This document shows positions 1-7,167 of a stretch of 16,255 bases of DNA, in pieces (within the stretch, counting starts at the first letter, position 1; each line of letters opens with the position of its first letter). This DNA comes from CAWULT01 sp963923455. GTDB lineage: Bacteria > Acidobacteriota > Vicinamibacteria > Vicinamibacterales > UBA2999. The translations under genes and the position numbers were made by a program. The stretch lies in contig CAWULT010000106.1 of NCBI GenBank assembly GCA_963923455.1, forward strand, positions 1 through 16,255. The letters run 5' to 3'. Below the pieces are notes generated by a model, which did no database searches, was not told where the DNA came from, and saw only the letters and a list, made by a program, of their open reading frames with translations.

Positions 1-1
1 C

Positions 2-1891
2 ATGCGGATCGGGTCGCTCGCCTTGGCGATCGCCGGATGCCGGTCCGGCGGCGAGGCGCCCGCGGCCCCCGTCGTGCGCCTGTCGCCGCCGCAGCTGGCC
101 GACACGGCCCGGCTGAAGACCCTTGGCGACGAACAGCGCAAGGCGGCGGCCGGGCTCGCCGTGTTCCACGATTTCCGCTTCACCGACCGCCTGCCCGAGA
201 GCGGCATCACCTGGCGCAACCGCGTCGTCGCGGATGCGGCCAAGACCTACAAGTCGGCCCACTACGACCACGGCACGGGCATGGCGGTGGCCGACGTGGA
301 TGGCGACGGCCGCCTCGACGTCTACTTCGTCTCGCAGGTCGGCGGCAACGCCTTGTGGCGCAACGTCGGCGGCGGCCGCTTCGAGGACGTCACACGCGAG
401 GCCGGCGTGGCGCTGGCCGACCGCGTCAACGTGACCGCGTCGTTCGCCGACACCGACAACGACGGGGACGCGGACCTCTACGTGACCAGCGTCCGCGGCG
501 GCAACGTCCTGTTCGAGAACGACGGACACGGACGGTTCCGTGACATCACCGCGGCCGCCGGGCTCGGCTACAGCGGCCATTCCTCGGGCGCCGTGTTCTT
601 CGATTTCAATCGCGACGGACGACTCGACCTCTTCCTGACCAACGTCGGCCGCTACACGTCCGATACCGTCGTCCAGGGCGAGGGCTACCGCTTCTTCGCG
701 GCTCTCACCGATGCCTTCCAGGGGCACCTCAAGGCGGAGCGCGAGGAGCCGAACCGCCTGTACCGCAACGAGGGCGGCAACCGGTTCGCCGACGTCTCGG
801 CCGGGATGGGAATCCTGGATCGGACCTGGGCGGGCGATGCGAGCCCGGTCGACGGCAATGGTGACGGATGGCCGGACCTGTACGTCGTGAACATGCAGGG
901 CGACGACGAGTACTACGAGAACGCCGGCGGCCGCCGCTTCGTGCGCCGCAGCCGCGAGGTGTTCCCCCGCACCTCGTGGGGCGCCATGGGCATCAAGGTG
1001 TTCGACGTCGACCACGACGGCCGGATGGACATCTTCGTCACCGACATGCACTCGGACATGAGCCACGAGGTGGGCCCCGCGCAGGAGCGCGAGAAGTCTC
1101 ACATGACGTGGACCGAGGAGGTGCGCGGCGACGGCTCCACGAGCATCTGGGGCAACGCGGTGTTCCGCAACGAGGGCGGCGGCCGCTTCCGCGAGGTGTC
1201 CGACGCGGTCAACGCGGAGATGTACTGGCCGTGGGGGATCAGCACGGGTGATCTCAACGCGGACGGCTACGAGGACGTGTTCATCACCGCCGGCATGAAC
1301 TACCCGTACCGTTACGCCACCAACTCGCTGAAGCTGAACGACCGGGGCATGCGCTTCGTCGACGCCGAGTTCGTGGTGGGCGTCGAGCCGCGCCGCGACA
1401 ACCAGGTGGCGACGCCGTGGTTCGAGCTCGACATGAACGGCGCCGACAAGGGACACCCCGAGGGCGCCGGCCTGACGGGCCGCGTCGCGGTGTGGGGTGC
1501 GCGCGGCTCGCGGTCGTCCGCCATCTTCGACGTGGACGGCGACGGCGATCTGGACATCGTGACCAACGAGTTCAACGCCGAGCCGATGGTGCTGCTGAGC
1601 GACCTGTCGGCGAAGCGTCCGGTGCGCGCCGTCAGCGTGGTGCTGCGCGGCACGCGCTCGAACCGGGCGGGACTGGGCGCGGTCGTCTCGGTCGTGGCCG
1701 GCGGCGTCACGCACACGCAGGTGCACGACGGCAAGTCGGGATACCTCTCGCAGAGCCAGATGCCGCTCTACTTCGGGCTGGGCGACGCCGTGCGCGTCGA
1801 CCGCGTGGACGTGGCGTGGCCATCCGGCCGGCGCCAGGTGGTGCAGGCGCCCATGGTGGTGAATGGCGCGATCACCCTCCAGGAGCCCTGA
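2..1891 (+). CDS. CRTAC1 family FG-GAP/VCBS-repeat protein with C-terminal ASPIC/UnbV domain (5' end possibly incomplete)
   Basis: This is a predicted exported, probably lipid-anchored beta-propeller protein. Seven Ca2+-binding FG-GAP/VCBS loops of the form DxDxDGxxD are visible, among them DVDGDGRLDVYFV, DTDNDGDADLYVT, DFNRDGRLDLFLT, DVDHDGRMDIFVT, DLNADGYEDVFIT and DVDGDGDLDIV. The last ~90 residues match the ASPIC/UnbV domain (SNRAGLGAVVSV, then GYLSQSQ, YFGLGD and VAWPSGRRQ). The family is abundant in Acidobacteriota and Planctomycetes and is thought to act in surface adhesion or binding; no enzymatic role is established. The N-terminus reads MRIGSLALAIAGC, where IAGC fits a lipobox, but only 12 residues precede the cysteine. 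That is short for a lipoprotein signal, and the ATG sits at base 2, so the true start may be outside the window. The stop overlaps or closely abuts the next gene, suggesting co-transcription. Confidence 0.9.
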   Translation: MRIGSLALAIAGCRSGGEAPAAPVVRLSPPQLADTARLKTLGDEQRKAAAGLAVFHDFRFTDRLPESGITWRNRVVADAAKTYKSAHYDHGTGMAVADVDGDGRLDVYFVSQVGGNALWRNVGGGRFEDVTREAGVALADRVNVTASFADTDNDGDADLYVTSVRGGNVLFENDGHGRFRDITAAAGLGYSGHSSGAVFFDFNRDGRLDLFLTNVGRYTSDTVVQGEGYRFFAALTDAFQGHLKAEREEPNRLYRNEGGNRFADVSAGMGILDRTWAGDASPVDGNGDGWPDLYVVNMQGDDEYYENAGGRRFVRRSREVFPRTSWGAMGIKVFDVDHDGRMDIFVTDMHSDMSHEVGPAQEREKSHMTWTEEVRGDGSTSIWGNAVFRNEGGGRFREVSDAVNAEMYWPWGISTGDLNADGYEDVFITAGMNYPYRYATNSLKLNDRGMRFVDAEFVVGVEPRRDNQVATPWFELDMNGADKGHPEGAGLTGRVAVWGARGSRSSAIFDVDGDGDLDIVTNEFNAEPMVLLSDLSAKRPVRAVSVVLRGTRSNRAGLGAVVSVVAGGVTHTQVHDGKSGYLSQSQMPLYFGLGDAVRVDRVDVAWPSGRRQVVQAPMVVNGAITLQEP

Positions 1892-2987
1892 GCCTCCGGT
1901 GTCCCGCGTCCCTGCTGCGCTCCCGACCGCGCGGCCCCGGTGGCCGTTCGCGCTCGCCGCGGTGGCGGGTGCCGTCGTCGTGGCCGTCGTCGTCGCGCGG
2001 ATCGTGCGTGGCGGCGCGGGACCCGTGCCGGGGGGCGCCGGCGTGAACGGCTGCGAAGCGGCGCGGACCTACGCGGCCTGTCTCGAGCGGGCGCAGGCCG
2101 GCGACGCGCAGGCCCAGCTGCGGCTGGCCGAGGCCTACGACGGTGGCGAGGGCGTTCCCGAGGACGACGCGGCTGCGGCCGAGTGGTACCGCCGTGCCGC
2201 CGAACAGGGTGTGCCCGAGGCGCAGTTCCAGCTGGGAACGCTCTATGACGCCGGGCGCGGCGTCTCGCAGGACACGGGCGAGGCCCTGCGGTGGTACACG
2301 CGCGCGGCGGAGCAGGGTGTGCCTGGCGCGCAGTACAACCTGGCGCTGCTGTACCTGCGCGGCAGCAGCCGGCAGGGGCCCGATCCCGTGGCCGCCGTGT
2401 CGTGGCTGCGGCGCCCGGCCGACCGGGGATTCGCGCCGGCGCAGTACAACCTCGGTGTGGCCTACCAGGCCGGCGAGGGCGTGGCGAAGGACGACGTCGA
2501 GGCGGCCCGCTGGTTCCGCCTGGCCGCCGACGGCGGGCACCCCGTGGCGCAGTACAAGCTCGGCGCGATGCACGCGGCCGGTGAGGGCGTGCCGAAGGAC
2601 CTGGCCGAGGCCGTCCGCTGGTTGAGCCTGGCGGCCCGGCAGGGCAACCCGGAGGCCCAGAACGATCTCGCGCTGATGTACGACACCGGGGACGGCGTGC
2701 CCGAGGACGACGCCGAGGCCGTGCGGTGGTACCGGCGCGCGGCCTCGGGCGGCAACACGAGCGCGCAGTACAACCTGGGCCTGATGTACGCGAACGGCCA
2801 GGGTGTGCCCCGCGACCATGCCCGGGCGTACCTCTGGCTGTCCGTTGCGCTGTCGGCCGGCGGCGGATTCGATCGCGAACCGCGCGACGTCGTGGCCCGC
2901 AGCCTCTCGCCGGCCGCGCGCGCCGACGTCGACCGCCTCACGACCGCGTGCCGGCTGTCGGCGTTCAAGGCGTGCGGCGAACCGTAG
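1863..2987 (+). CDS. Membrane-anchored Sel1-repeat (TPR-like) protein
   Basis: This protein has seven consecutive Sel1-like repeats of 36-37 residues, beginning near residue 84. Each opens with AQxxLxxxY and continues GxGVxxDxxEAxxWxRxAAxxG. Sel1 repeats are alpha/alpha solenoids that scaffold protein-protein interactions, so the role is probably adaptor or scaffold; no catalytic domain is present. A single hydrophobic segment near residues 27-48 (WPFALAAVAGAVVVAVVVARIV without an obvious cleavage site) suggests a signal anchor with the repeats in the periplasm. Cysteine pairs sit before the repeats (about residues 64 and 73) and at the C-terminus (TACRLSAFKACGEP), which would suit disulfides outside the cytoplasm. 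The start is uncertain. ATG 1863 overlaps the upstream gene by 29 bases, while GTG 1899 lies 7 bases after its stop, with AGGAG at 1881-1885 rather far upstream. The function of the specific partner is unknown. Confidence 0.88.
   Translation: MARSPSRSPEPPVSRVPAALPTARPRWPFALAAVAGAVVVAVVVARIVRGGAGPVPGGAGVNGCEAARTYAACLERAQAGDAQAQLRLAEAYDGGEGVPEDDAAAAEWYRRAAEQGVPEAQFQLGTLYDAGRGVSQDTGEALRWYTRAAEQGVPGAQYNLALLYLRGSSRQGPDPVAAVSWLRRPADRGFAPAQYNLGVAYQAGEGVAKDDVEAARWFRLAADGGHPVAQYKLGAMHAAGEGVPKDLAEAVRWLSLAARQGNPEAQNDLALMYDTGDGVPEDDAEAVRWYRRAASGGNTSAQYNLGLMYANGQGVPRDHARAYLWLSVALSAGGGFDREPRDVVARSLSPAARADVDRLTTACRLSAFKACGEP
2112..2867 (+). repeat. Tandem ~108-bp coding repeats (seven Sel1 units)
   Basis: Seven in-frame units of about 108 bases (one of 111) encode the Sel1 solenoid. 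Units start near 2112, 2220, 2328, 2439, 2547, 2655 and 2763, each at an Ala-Gln codon pair. The third unit carries one extra codon and an atypical loop (RGSSRQGPDP), and the sixth has AQNDL in place of AQYNL. DNA identity between units is only partial, so the array is old rather than freshly duplicated. Confidence 0.8.
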
Positions 2988-3007
2988 CGGCCCCTGCCAC
3001 CGTGTCC

Positions 3008-4591
3008 ATGGCCTACGACGTCATCATCATCGGGGCGGGCCACAACGGGCTCGTGGCGGCGGCCTATCTCGCCGGGGCCGGCCGGCGCGTCCTGGTGCTC
3101 GAGCGCCGTGAACTCGTCGGCGGCTGCGCCGTCACGGAGGAACTGTGGCCGGGCTTCAAGGTGTCCACGGCCAGCTACGTCAACAGCCTGTTCCGACCAG
3201 AGATCGTCCGCGAGCTGGATCTGGCGCGCCACGGGTTCGCGATGATCCCCCGCAGCCCGTCGAGCTTCACGCCGCTGCCCGACGGACGCTATCTCCTGAT
3301 GGGGCCCGACAAGGCCATGACGCATCGCGAGGTCGCCAAGTTCTCGCGCAGGGACGCGGAGAACCTCCCGAAGTACGAAGCCCTGCTCGAGCGCGTGGCC
3401 GCCGCCCTCGAACCGATGCTGGACGACGCGCCGCCCGACCCGTGGTCGCGCGAACCCCGGCGGCTGTTGACGCTGGCCGCCACCGCGTGGCGCCTCCACC
3501 GGCTCGGGGCCGACGGATATGCCGCCGTCGAGGTGCTCGCGGGGTCGGCCAACGCCATCCTCGATCGCTGGTTCGAGTCGGAGGCCGTGAAGGCCACGCT
3601 GGCGACCGATGCCATCATCGGCGCGCTCGCGACGCCGTCGATGCCCGGCACCGCCTACGTGCTGTTCCACCACGTGATGGGACACTGCGAGGGGGTGCGG
3701 GGCGTGTGGGGCTACGTGCGCGGCGGCATGGGTGCGCTGTCGAACGCGATTGCGGCGGCCGCCGCGGCCCGCGGCGCGCACATCCGGGTCAACGCCCCGG
3801 TGGCCCGCATCCTGGTGAAGGAGAACCGGGCCGCCGGCGTGGTGTTGTCGAACGGCGACGAGCATCGCGCCCCGATCGTGGTGTCGGGCCTGGACGCGCA
3901 GGCCACGTTCCTGCGCCTGATGGATGCCACCGACCTGCCGGACGCGTTCGTCAGCGCCGTGCGGCAGATCGACTACGCGAGCGCGAGCTGCAAGATCAAC
4001 CTCGCGCTGTCGGAGCCGCCGGACTTCAGTTGCCTCCCGGGCCGCGACGTGGGGCCGCAACACCACGGCACCATCCACATCTGCCCCGATCGGGCCTACA
4101 TCGAGCGGGCGTTCGACCGGGCGAAGTACGGTCACCCGTCCGAGCGTCCCGTGATCGAGGCCACGATGCCGAGCGCGCTCGACGACAGCGTCGCGCCCCC
4201 AGGCGCGCACGTGATGTCGCTCTTCACGCAGTACTTTCCGTACACGCTGGCGCCGGACGTGGGCGCGCTCGAGGACTGCAAGCGGCAGTACGCCGAACGC
4301 TGCATCGACGTCCTCACCGAGTATGCGCCCAACTTCCGGCGGTCGGTCCTCGGGTATCAGGTGCTGGCGCCGGCCGACCTCGAGGCGACCTTCGGCCTGA
4401 CCGGCGGCAACATCATGCAGGGGGCGATGGGGCTCTCCAGCCTCGCGTTCATGCGGCCGCTGCCTGGCTGGTCGAGCTACGGTACGCCGGTGAAGGGGCT
4501 CTACCTGTGCGGGGCGGCGACCCACCCCGGCGGCGGCGTCATGGGGGCCTGCGGGCGCAATGCCGCCCGGGAGATCCTCAGGAACGGATGA
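3008..4591 (+). CDS. FAD-dependent oxidoreductase, PYROXD2 / phytoene-desaturase-like family
   Basis: This is a cytoplasmic flavoprotein of 527 residues, a normal length for the family. The N-terminus is a Rossmann dinucleotide fold with the FAD motif GAGHNG at residues 9-14, followed by YLAGAGRRVLVLERR and GGCAVTEE. The C-terminus has the family signature GLYLCGAATHPGGGVMGACG followed by RNAA, which closes the FAD site. This pair of motifs is typical of the NAD(P)/FAD-dependent amine-oxidase-like group that includes PYROXD2 and CrtI/CrtO carotenoid enzymes. The GAxxHPGGGVMGAxGRNAA ending favours the PYROXD2 branch, whose substrate is not established. No carotenoid genes are nearby to support a carotenoid role. 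ATG 3008 was chosen because the FAD motif begins right after it; there is no strong ribosome binding site in the 20-base gap after the Sel1 gene, so translation may depend on coupling. Confidence 0.87.
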   Translation: MAYDVIIIGAGHNGLVAAAYLAGAGRRVLVLERRELVGGCAVTEELWPGFKVSTASYVNSLFRPEIVRELDLARHGFAMIPRSPSSFTPLPDGRYLLMGPDKAMTHREVAKFSRRDAENLPKYEALLERVAAALEPMLDDAPPDPWSREPRRLLTLAATAWRLHRLGADGYAAVEVLAGSANAILDRWFESEAVKATLATDAIIGALATPSMPGTAYVLFHHVMGHCEGVRGVWGYVRGGMGALSNAIAAAAAARGAHIRVNAPVARILVKENRAAGVVLSNGDEHRAPIVVSGLDAQATFLRLMDATDLPDAFVSAVRQIDYASASCKINLALSEPPDFSCLPGRDVGPQHHGTIHICPDRAYIERAFDRAKYGHPSERPVIEATMPSALDDSVAPPGAHVMSLFTQYFPYTLAPDVGALEDCKRQYAERCIDVLTEYAPNFRRSVLGYQVLAPADLEATFGLTGGNIMQGAMGLSSLAFMRPLPGWSSYGTPVKGLYLCGAATHPGGGVMGACGRNAAREILRNG

Positions 4592-4677
4592 GCGGCCCGG
4601 CGCCGGGGAATGCCTGCGCGCCGTCGACGGCCAACGGTGCTAGATTGATCGCGGCCCGGTCGTCAAAGGAGCAGGCG
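4592..4677 (+). promoter_or_regulatory. Promoter and Shine-Dalgarno region of the Tat-exported protein gene
   Basis: The 86-base gap holds a TAGATT box at 4641-4646 in the setting GGTGCTAGATTGATCG, a -10-like hexamer in very GC-rich surroundings, and a clear Shine-Dalgarno AAAGGAG at 4665-4671, six bases before ATG 4678. No convincing -35 hexamer lies at the usual distance. The inferred leader is about 25 bases. This is the clearest ribosome binding site in the + strand half of the window. Confidence 0.45.
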
Positions 4678-5340
4678 ATGCGAAATGGATTCGGTCGGCG
4701 CGCGTTTCTCGTGTCCGGCGCCGCGGCGGCCGCCGCGGCGTGGGTCCCGTCTCCGCTCGTGGCATCCGCGGACGCCGCCCAGCGGCAGGACCGGTTCCGG
4801 CGGGTGCCGGCCCAGTACATCGCCGCGCTCGGCGATCCGAAGGCCACCTTTGGCGGCAACGCGCATCAGTGGGGACTGTGGCGCCTCGATCCGGGCCCGC
4901 GCGGGGTCACGCTCGATCAGTTTCCGCGCCTGAAGGCCTCGGGCGGTGTGGCGCCGGCCGGGTGGAGGTTCGACGAGAAGGACTGGTGGCTCGAAGAGCA
5001 CGGCCTGATCATGGAGGCGCCCGAGTTCCCCATGCCTCCGGGCCGCTACATGGTGACCGGCTTTCGCGACGTGCAGGCGGTGCTCACCGTGCATCCGCCT
5101 GGCCCCGGCGGCCAGCAGCGCTGGGAGCTCTCGGACGGCGCCACCATCTACGACGTGACGCACCTGCGCTGCCGTTCGGCGCGCTACACCCCCGCGGCGG
5201 GCGCGCCGGCCTGCTCGCCGGCGAAGGCGCAACAGTCGACGTTCCCGGTCAGGCCGGGTGCGCCGATGCCGCCCGTCGAGAGCTGCGCGAAGCAGGACTA
5301 CGCCGTGCTCATCGTGATCGGCGTCGGCGTGGACACCTAG
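4678..5340 (+). CDS. Tat-exported protein of unknown function
   Basis: I do not recognise a named domain in this 220-residue protein. It begins MRNGFGRRAFLVSGAAAAAA, a twin-arginine (Tat) signal with R-R-x-F-L followed by an alanine-rich hydrophobic stretch, so it is probably exported in folded form, possibly with a cofactor. The mature part is aromatic-rich: YIAALGDPKATFGGNAHQWG, WRLDPGPRG, DWWLEEHGLIMEAPEFPMPP, VTGFRDVQAVLTVH, and DGATIYDVTHLRCRSARYTP. Three cysteines lie in the C-terminal third (LRC, PAC, ESC), and it ends CAKQDYAVLIVIGVGVDT. The composition and regular hydrophobic alternation suggest a small beta-rich soluble domain. It has its own promoter-like box and ribosome binding site, so it is probably not just an operon tail of the upstream flavoprotein gene. 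Tat export raises the possibility of a bound metal or other cofactor, but no ligand set is obvious. Confidence 0.8.
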   Translation: MRNGFGRRAFLVSGAAAAAAAWVPSPLVASADAAQRQDRFRRVPAQYIAALGDPKATFGGNAHQWGLWRLDPGPRGVTLDQFPRLKASGGVAPAGWRFDEKDWWLEEHGLIMEAPEFPMPPGRYMVTGFRDVQAVLTVHPPGPGGQQRWELSDGATIYDVTHLRCRSARYTPAAGAPACSPAKAQQSTFPVRPGAPMPPVESCAKQDYAVLIVIGVGVDT

Positions 5341-5414
5341 GCCGGAGCCGCCGAACGTCGACCGCCGCGCGACCGGAGGTGGGCATTGCCGGCCTCGGCG
5401 CGGTACGCTGGAGC
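5341..5414 (+). promoter_or_regulatory. Short intergenic region with TACGCT box before prmA
   Basis: This 74-base spacer contains TACGCT at 5404-5409, ending five bases before the proposed GTG start. That spacing would put transcription initiation at or next to the start codon, giving a leaderless message. No Shine-Dalgarno sequence lies at a useful distance from GTG 5415. A GGAG at 5375-5378 falls next to the alternative GTG 5379. Confidence 0.3.
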
Positions 5415-6242
5415 GTGCCCTACCGACTGGACCTGCCCGAGGCGTCGGGCGCCGTGCTCGATCGCCTGATCGAACTGGGCGCGCTCGATGCGGAGCCGAC
5501 TCCGGGCGGCGGCCTGGCGGCCCTGATGCCGGACAGGGCCGGGCCTCGCCAGGTGGCGCGGGCGCTGGGCCTTGCCCGGGTGGCGACCTCGCCGGCGATC
5601 CCGCGTGACGATGGATCCACGTGGGTGCTCGCGCCTCGACCGGTCACCGTCGGGCGCCTGCGGATCGTCCCGGTGGCGAACCCGCCCCCTCGCGGCAACG
5701 ATACCGCCGCTGACGCCGGCCTCCCGCGCACCATCCAGCTGATCGACGGCGCCACCTTCGGCAGCGGACTGCACCCGACGACCGCGCTGTGCCTCGAGGC
5801 CATCGACGACCTCGTGCCGCTGACGCGTCCCGCTGCGGTGCTGGACGTCGGGACCGGATCCGGCGTGCTCGCGCTCGCGGCGTTGCGGCTCAGCGTGCCG
5901 CGCGCGCTCGGCATCGACACCGACGTCGCGGCGATCGGGACGGCGGCTGCCAACGCGAGGTTGAACGCGTGCGCCGACCGGCTGGCGCTGGCGCATGGTG
6001 GCCCGGACGGCGTGATCGGCACGTGGCCGCTGGTGCTGGCCAACGTGCTGGCGGCGCCGCTCATCGAGATGGCGCCCATGCTCGTGCGCCGGCTCGCGAG
6101 TCAGGGCCTGCTGGTGCTGTCGGGTATTCCGGCGTCGGTCGAGCCGGACGTGCGGCGCGCGTACCAGCGCCTGGGGCTGGTGCACGCGCGCACGCGCGAG
6201 CGGGGAGGGTGGGTGGCGATCGTGCTGAGCGCCTCGTGGTGA
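5415..6242 (+). CDS. prmA: Ribosomal protein L11 methyltransferase
   Basis: PrmA trimethylates ribosomal protein L11 using S-adenosylmethionine in the cytoplasm. The family-specific FGSGLHPTT motif starts at about residue 115, the SAM-binding motif I is VLDVGTGSGVLALAAL (Asp144), GIDTD is the ribose-binding acidic strand, and LANVLAAPLIEMAP (Asn210) is the ANIL-type motif shared by PrmA proteins. The C-terminus LLVLSGIPASVEPDVRRAY also fits. GTG 5415 was chosen because MPYRLDLPEASGAVLDRLIE resembles the usual PrmA N-terminal domain and a TACGCT box lies five bases upstream; an alternative in-frame GTG is at 5379. The 275-residue product is slightly shorter than E. coli PrmA (293), with the difference mainly in the N-terminal L11-recognition domain. 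There is no neighbouring ribosomal or dnaJ gene. Confidence 0.9.
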   Translation: MPYRLDLPEASGAVLDRLIELGALDAEPTPGGGLAALMPDRAGPRQVARALGLARVATSPAIPRDDGSTWVLAPRPVTVGRLRIVPVANPPPRGNDTAADAGLPRTIQLIDGATFGSGLHPTTALCLEAIDDLVPLTRPAAVLDVGTGSGVLALAALRLSVPRALGIDTDVAAIGTAAANARLNACADRLALAHGGPDGVIGTWPLVLANVLAAPLIEMAPMLVRRLASQGLLVLSGIPASVEPDVRRAYQRLGLVHARTRERGGWVAIVLSASW

Positions 6243-6246
6243 CGGC

Positions 6247-6260
6247 CGGGCGCTCGCCCG
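6247..6260. terminator. Possible small bidirectional terminator hairpin between convergent genes
   Basis: CGGGCG and CGCCCG (6247-6252 and 6255-6260) can pair in the 19-base gap between the prmA stop and the stop of the convergent methyltransferase gene. A TTTT run follows at 6274-6277 on the + strand, inside the other gene. The stem is short and the T-run is displaced by 13 bases, so this is a weak candidate. Confidence 0.25.
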
Positions 6261-6261
6261 A

Positions 6262-7068
6262 TCACGACAGCGGTTTTCTGGCGATGAGCTGGTGCATGCG
6301 AGCGTGGGCGACGACGGTGTCGGGGTCGTCGTCCGCCGCGGTCATGCCGTCCATGTACTGCTGCCACTGCGCGTCGGTCAGCCGTCCTGCATCGACGAGC
6401 TGGTGCAGGGCATTGCGCAACGTCCAGTGCCAGAAGCCCTTGAACCGGCCTCTGATGAAGTGGGGGTGGTAGGCGTCGACGTGCACGATCTCGAAGCCCG
6501 CCTCCCTGGCCCACGTGTGTACGCGCCGGCCGCCGGTGTAGTCCACGCCCCGTGCCCGTCCCGCCGCCAGGCCGATGTCGCGCAGTTCCTCGTAGGCGGC
6601 CGACCGCGGCTCCGCGTAGACCCCGCTGACGTCGCATTCTTCGCACACCATCACGCCCCCCGGCTTCAGGATGCGGTGAATGGCACGCATCGCGTCCACC
6701 GGGCGGTTCAGGTGCACCATCAGCCAGCGGTTGTAGGACACGTCGATCGTGCCGGGCTCGAACGGCGGCTCGTAGATGCTGCCGACGTCGAACGCCGCGC
6801 CGGTCGTCCCGTCCTGCCGGGCCAGCGCGCGGCAGGCCTCGATCTGCTCGCCGTTCACGTCGATGCCGACGGCCTGGGCGCCCTCCGCCGCGGCCCATCG
6901 CGTCACGTACCCGAGGCCGCAGCCGAATTCCACGAATCGGTCCCCTGCCGAGAACCCGGCCAGCCGCAGCAGCGCGTGCGTGTGGGCGTCGTGCAGTTCG
7001 CTGATCGTGCGAAGGCGGTCGTGATCGTCCTTCCCGGGGAGGATGTAGTTGTCGCCGACGGAGGCCAT
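6262..7068 (-). CDS. Class I SAM-dependent methyltransferase (UbiE/Methyltransf_11-like)
   Basis: This 268-residue protein is a cytoplasmic class I methyltransferase. Motif I is FVEFGCGLGYVT (residues 45-56), AVGIDVN supplies the acidic residue at Asp70 that contacts the SAM ribose, and motifs II-III read GTIDVSYNRWLMVHLNRP followed by HRILKPGGVMVCEE. These are the standard signatures of the small-molecule methyltransferase group around UbiE. The substrate cannot be read from sequence. The C-terminal part (DYTGGRRVHTWAREAGFE, HPHFIRGRFKGFWHWTLRNA) is His- and Trp-rich and may form the substrate lid. ATG 7068 is the first start that leaves the full SAM fold, and a TATGCT box on the same strand ends six bases upstream, so the message may be leaderless. 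It is convergent with prmA and divergent from the MBL operon, so it is a single-gene unit. Confidence 0.88.
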   Translation of the reverse strand: MASVGDNYILPGKDDHDRLRTISELHDAHTHALLRLAGFSAGDRFVEFGCGLGYVTRWAAAEGAQAVGIDVNGEQIEACRALARQDGTTGAAFDVGSIYEPPFEPGTIDVSYNRWLMVHLNRPVDAMRAIHRILKPGGVMVCEECDVSGVYAEPRSAAYEELRDIGLAAGRARGVDYTGGRRVHTWAREAGFEIVHVDAYHPHFIRGRFKGFWHWTLRNALHQLVDAGRLTDAQWQQYMDGMTAADDDPDTVVAHARMHQLIARKPLS

Positions 7069-7167
7069 CGCGTGAGCATATGCGACGTCCGGGGCGCGCA
7101 GCCATCCCGATGTCGTGGTCGAGGCTGGCCCGCGCAGCCATGCTAGACTCGGCCGCTCGGATTGCCC
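7069..7167. promoter_or_regulatory. Divergent promoter region between methyltransferase and MBL operon
   Basis: This 99-base region has a -10-like box for each direction. On the - strand TATGCT runs 7080 to 7075, six bases from ATG 7068. On the + strand TAGACT at 7144-7149 lies 18 bases before ATG 7168, within the setting CATGCTAGACTCGG. No clear -35 hexamers or operator palindrome are seen, and neither gene has a strong Shine-Dalgarno sequence. The assignment rests on box position in a GC-rich background. Confidence 0.4.

Noticed and set aside
2112..2867. Tandem 108-base periodicity considered as a CRISPR or non-coding repeat array
   Set aside because: The period is an exact multiple of three, stays in frame, and encodes Sel1 repeats; there are no unique spacers between identical repeats.
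2462..4525. A 687-codon open frame on the - strand opposite the Sel1 and flavoprotein genes
   Set aside because: It spans two genes with clear domain motifs on the + strand, and its own product has the biased composition of a shadow frame.
3008..4591. Naming the flavoprotein as a carotenoid desaturase or ketolase
   Set aside because: The C-terminal signature fits the PYROXD2 branch better, and no carotenoid genes (crtB, crtE, crtY) are nearby.
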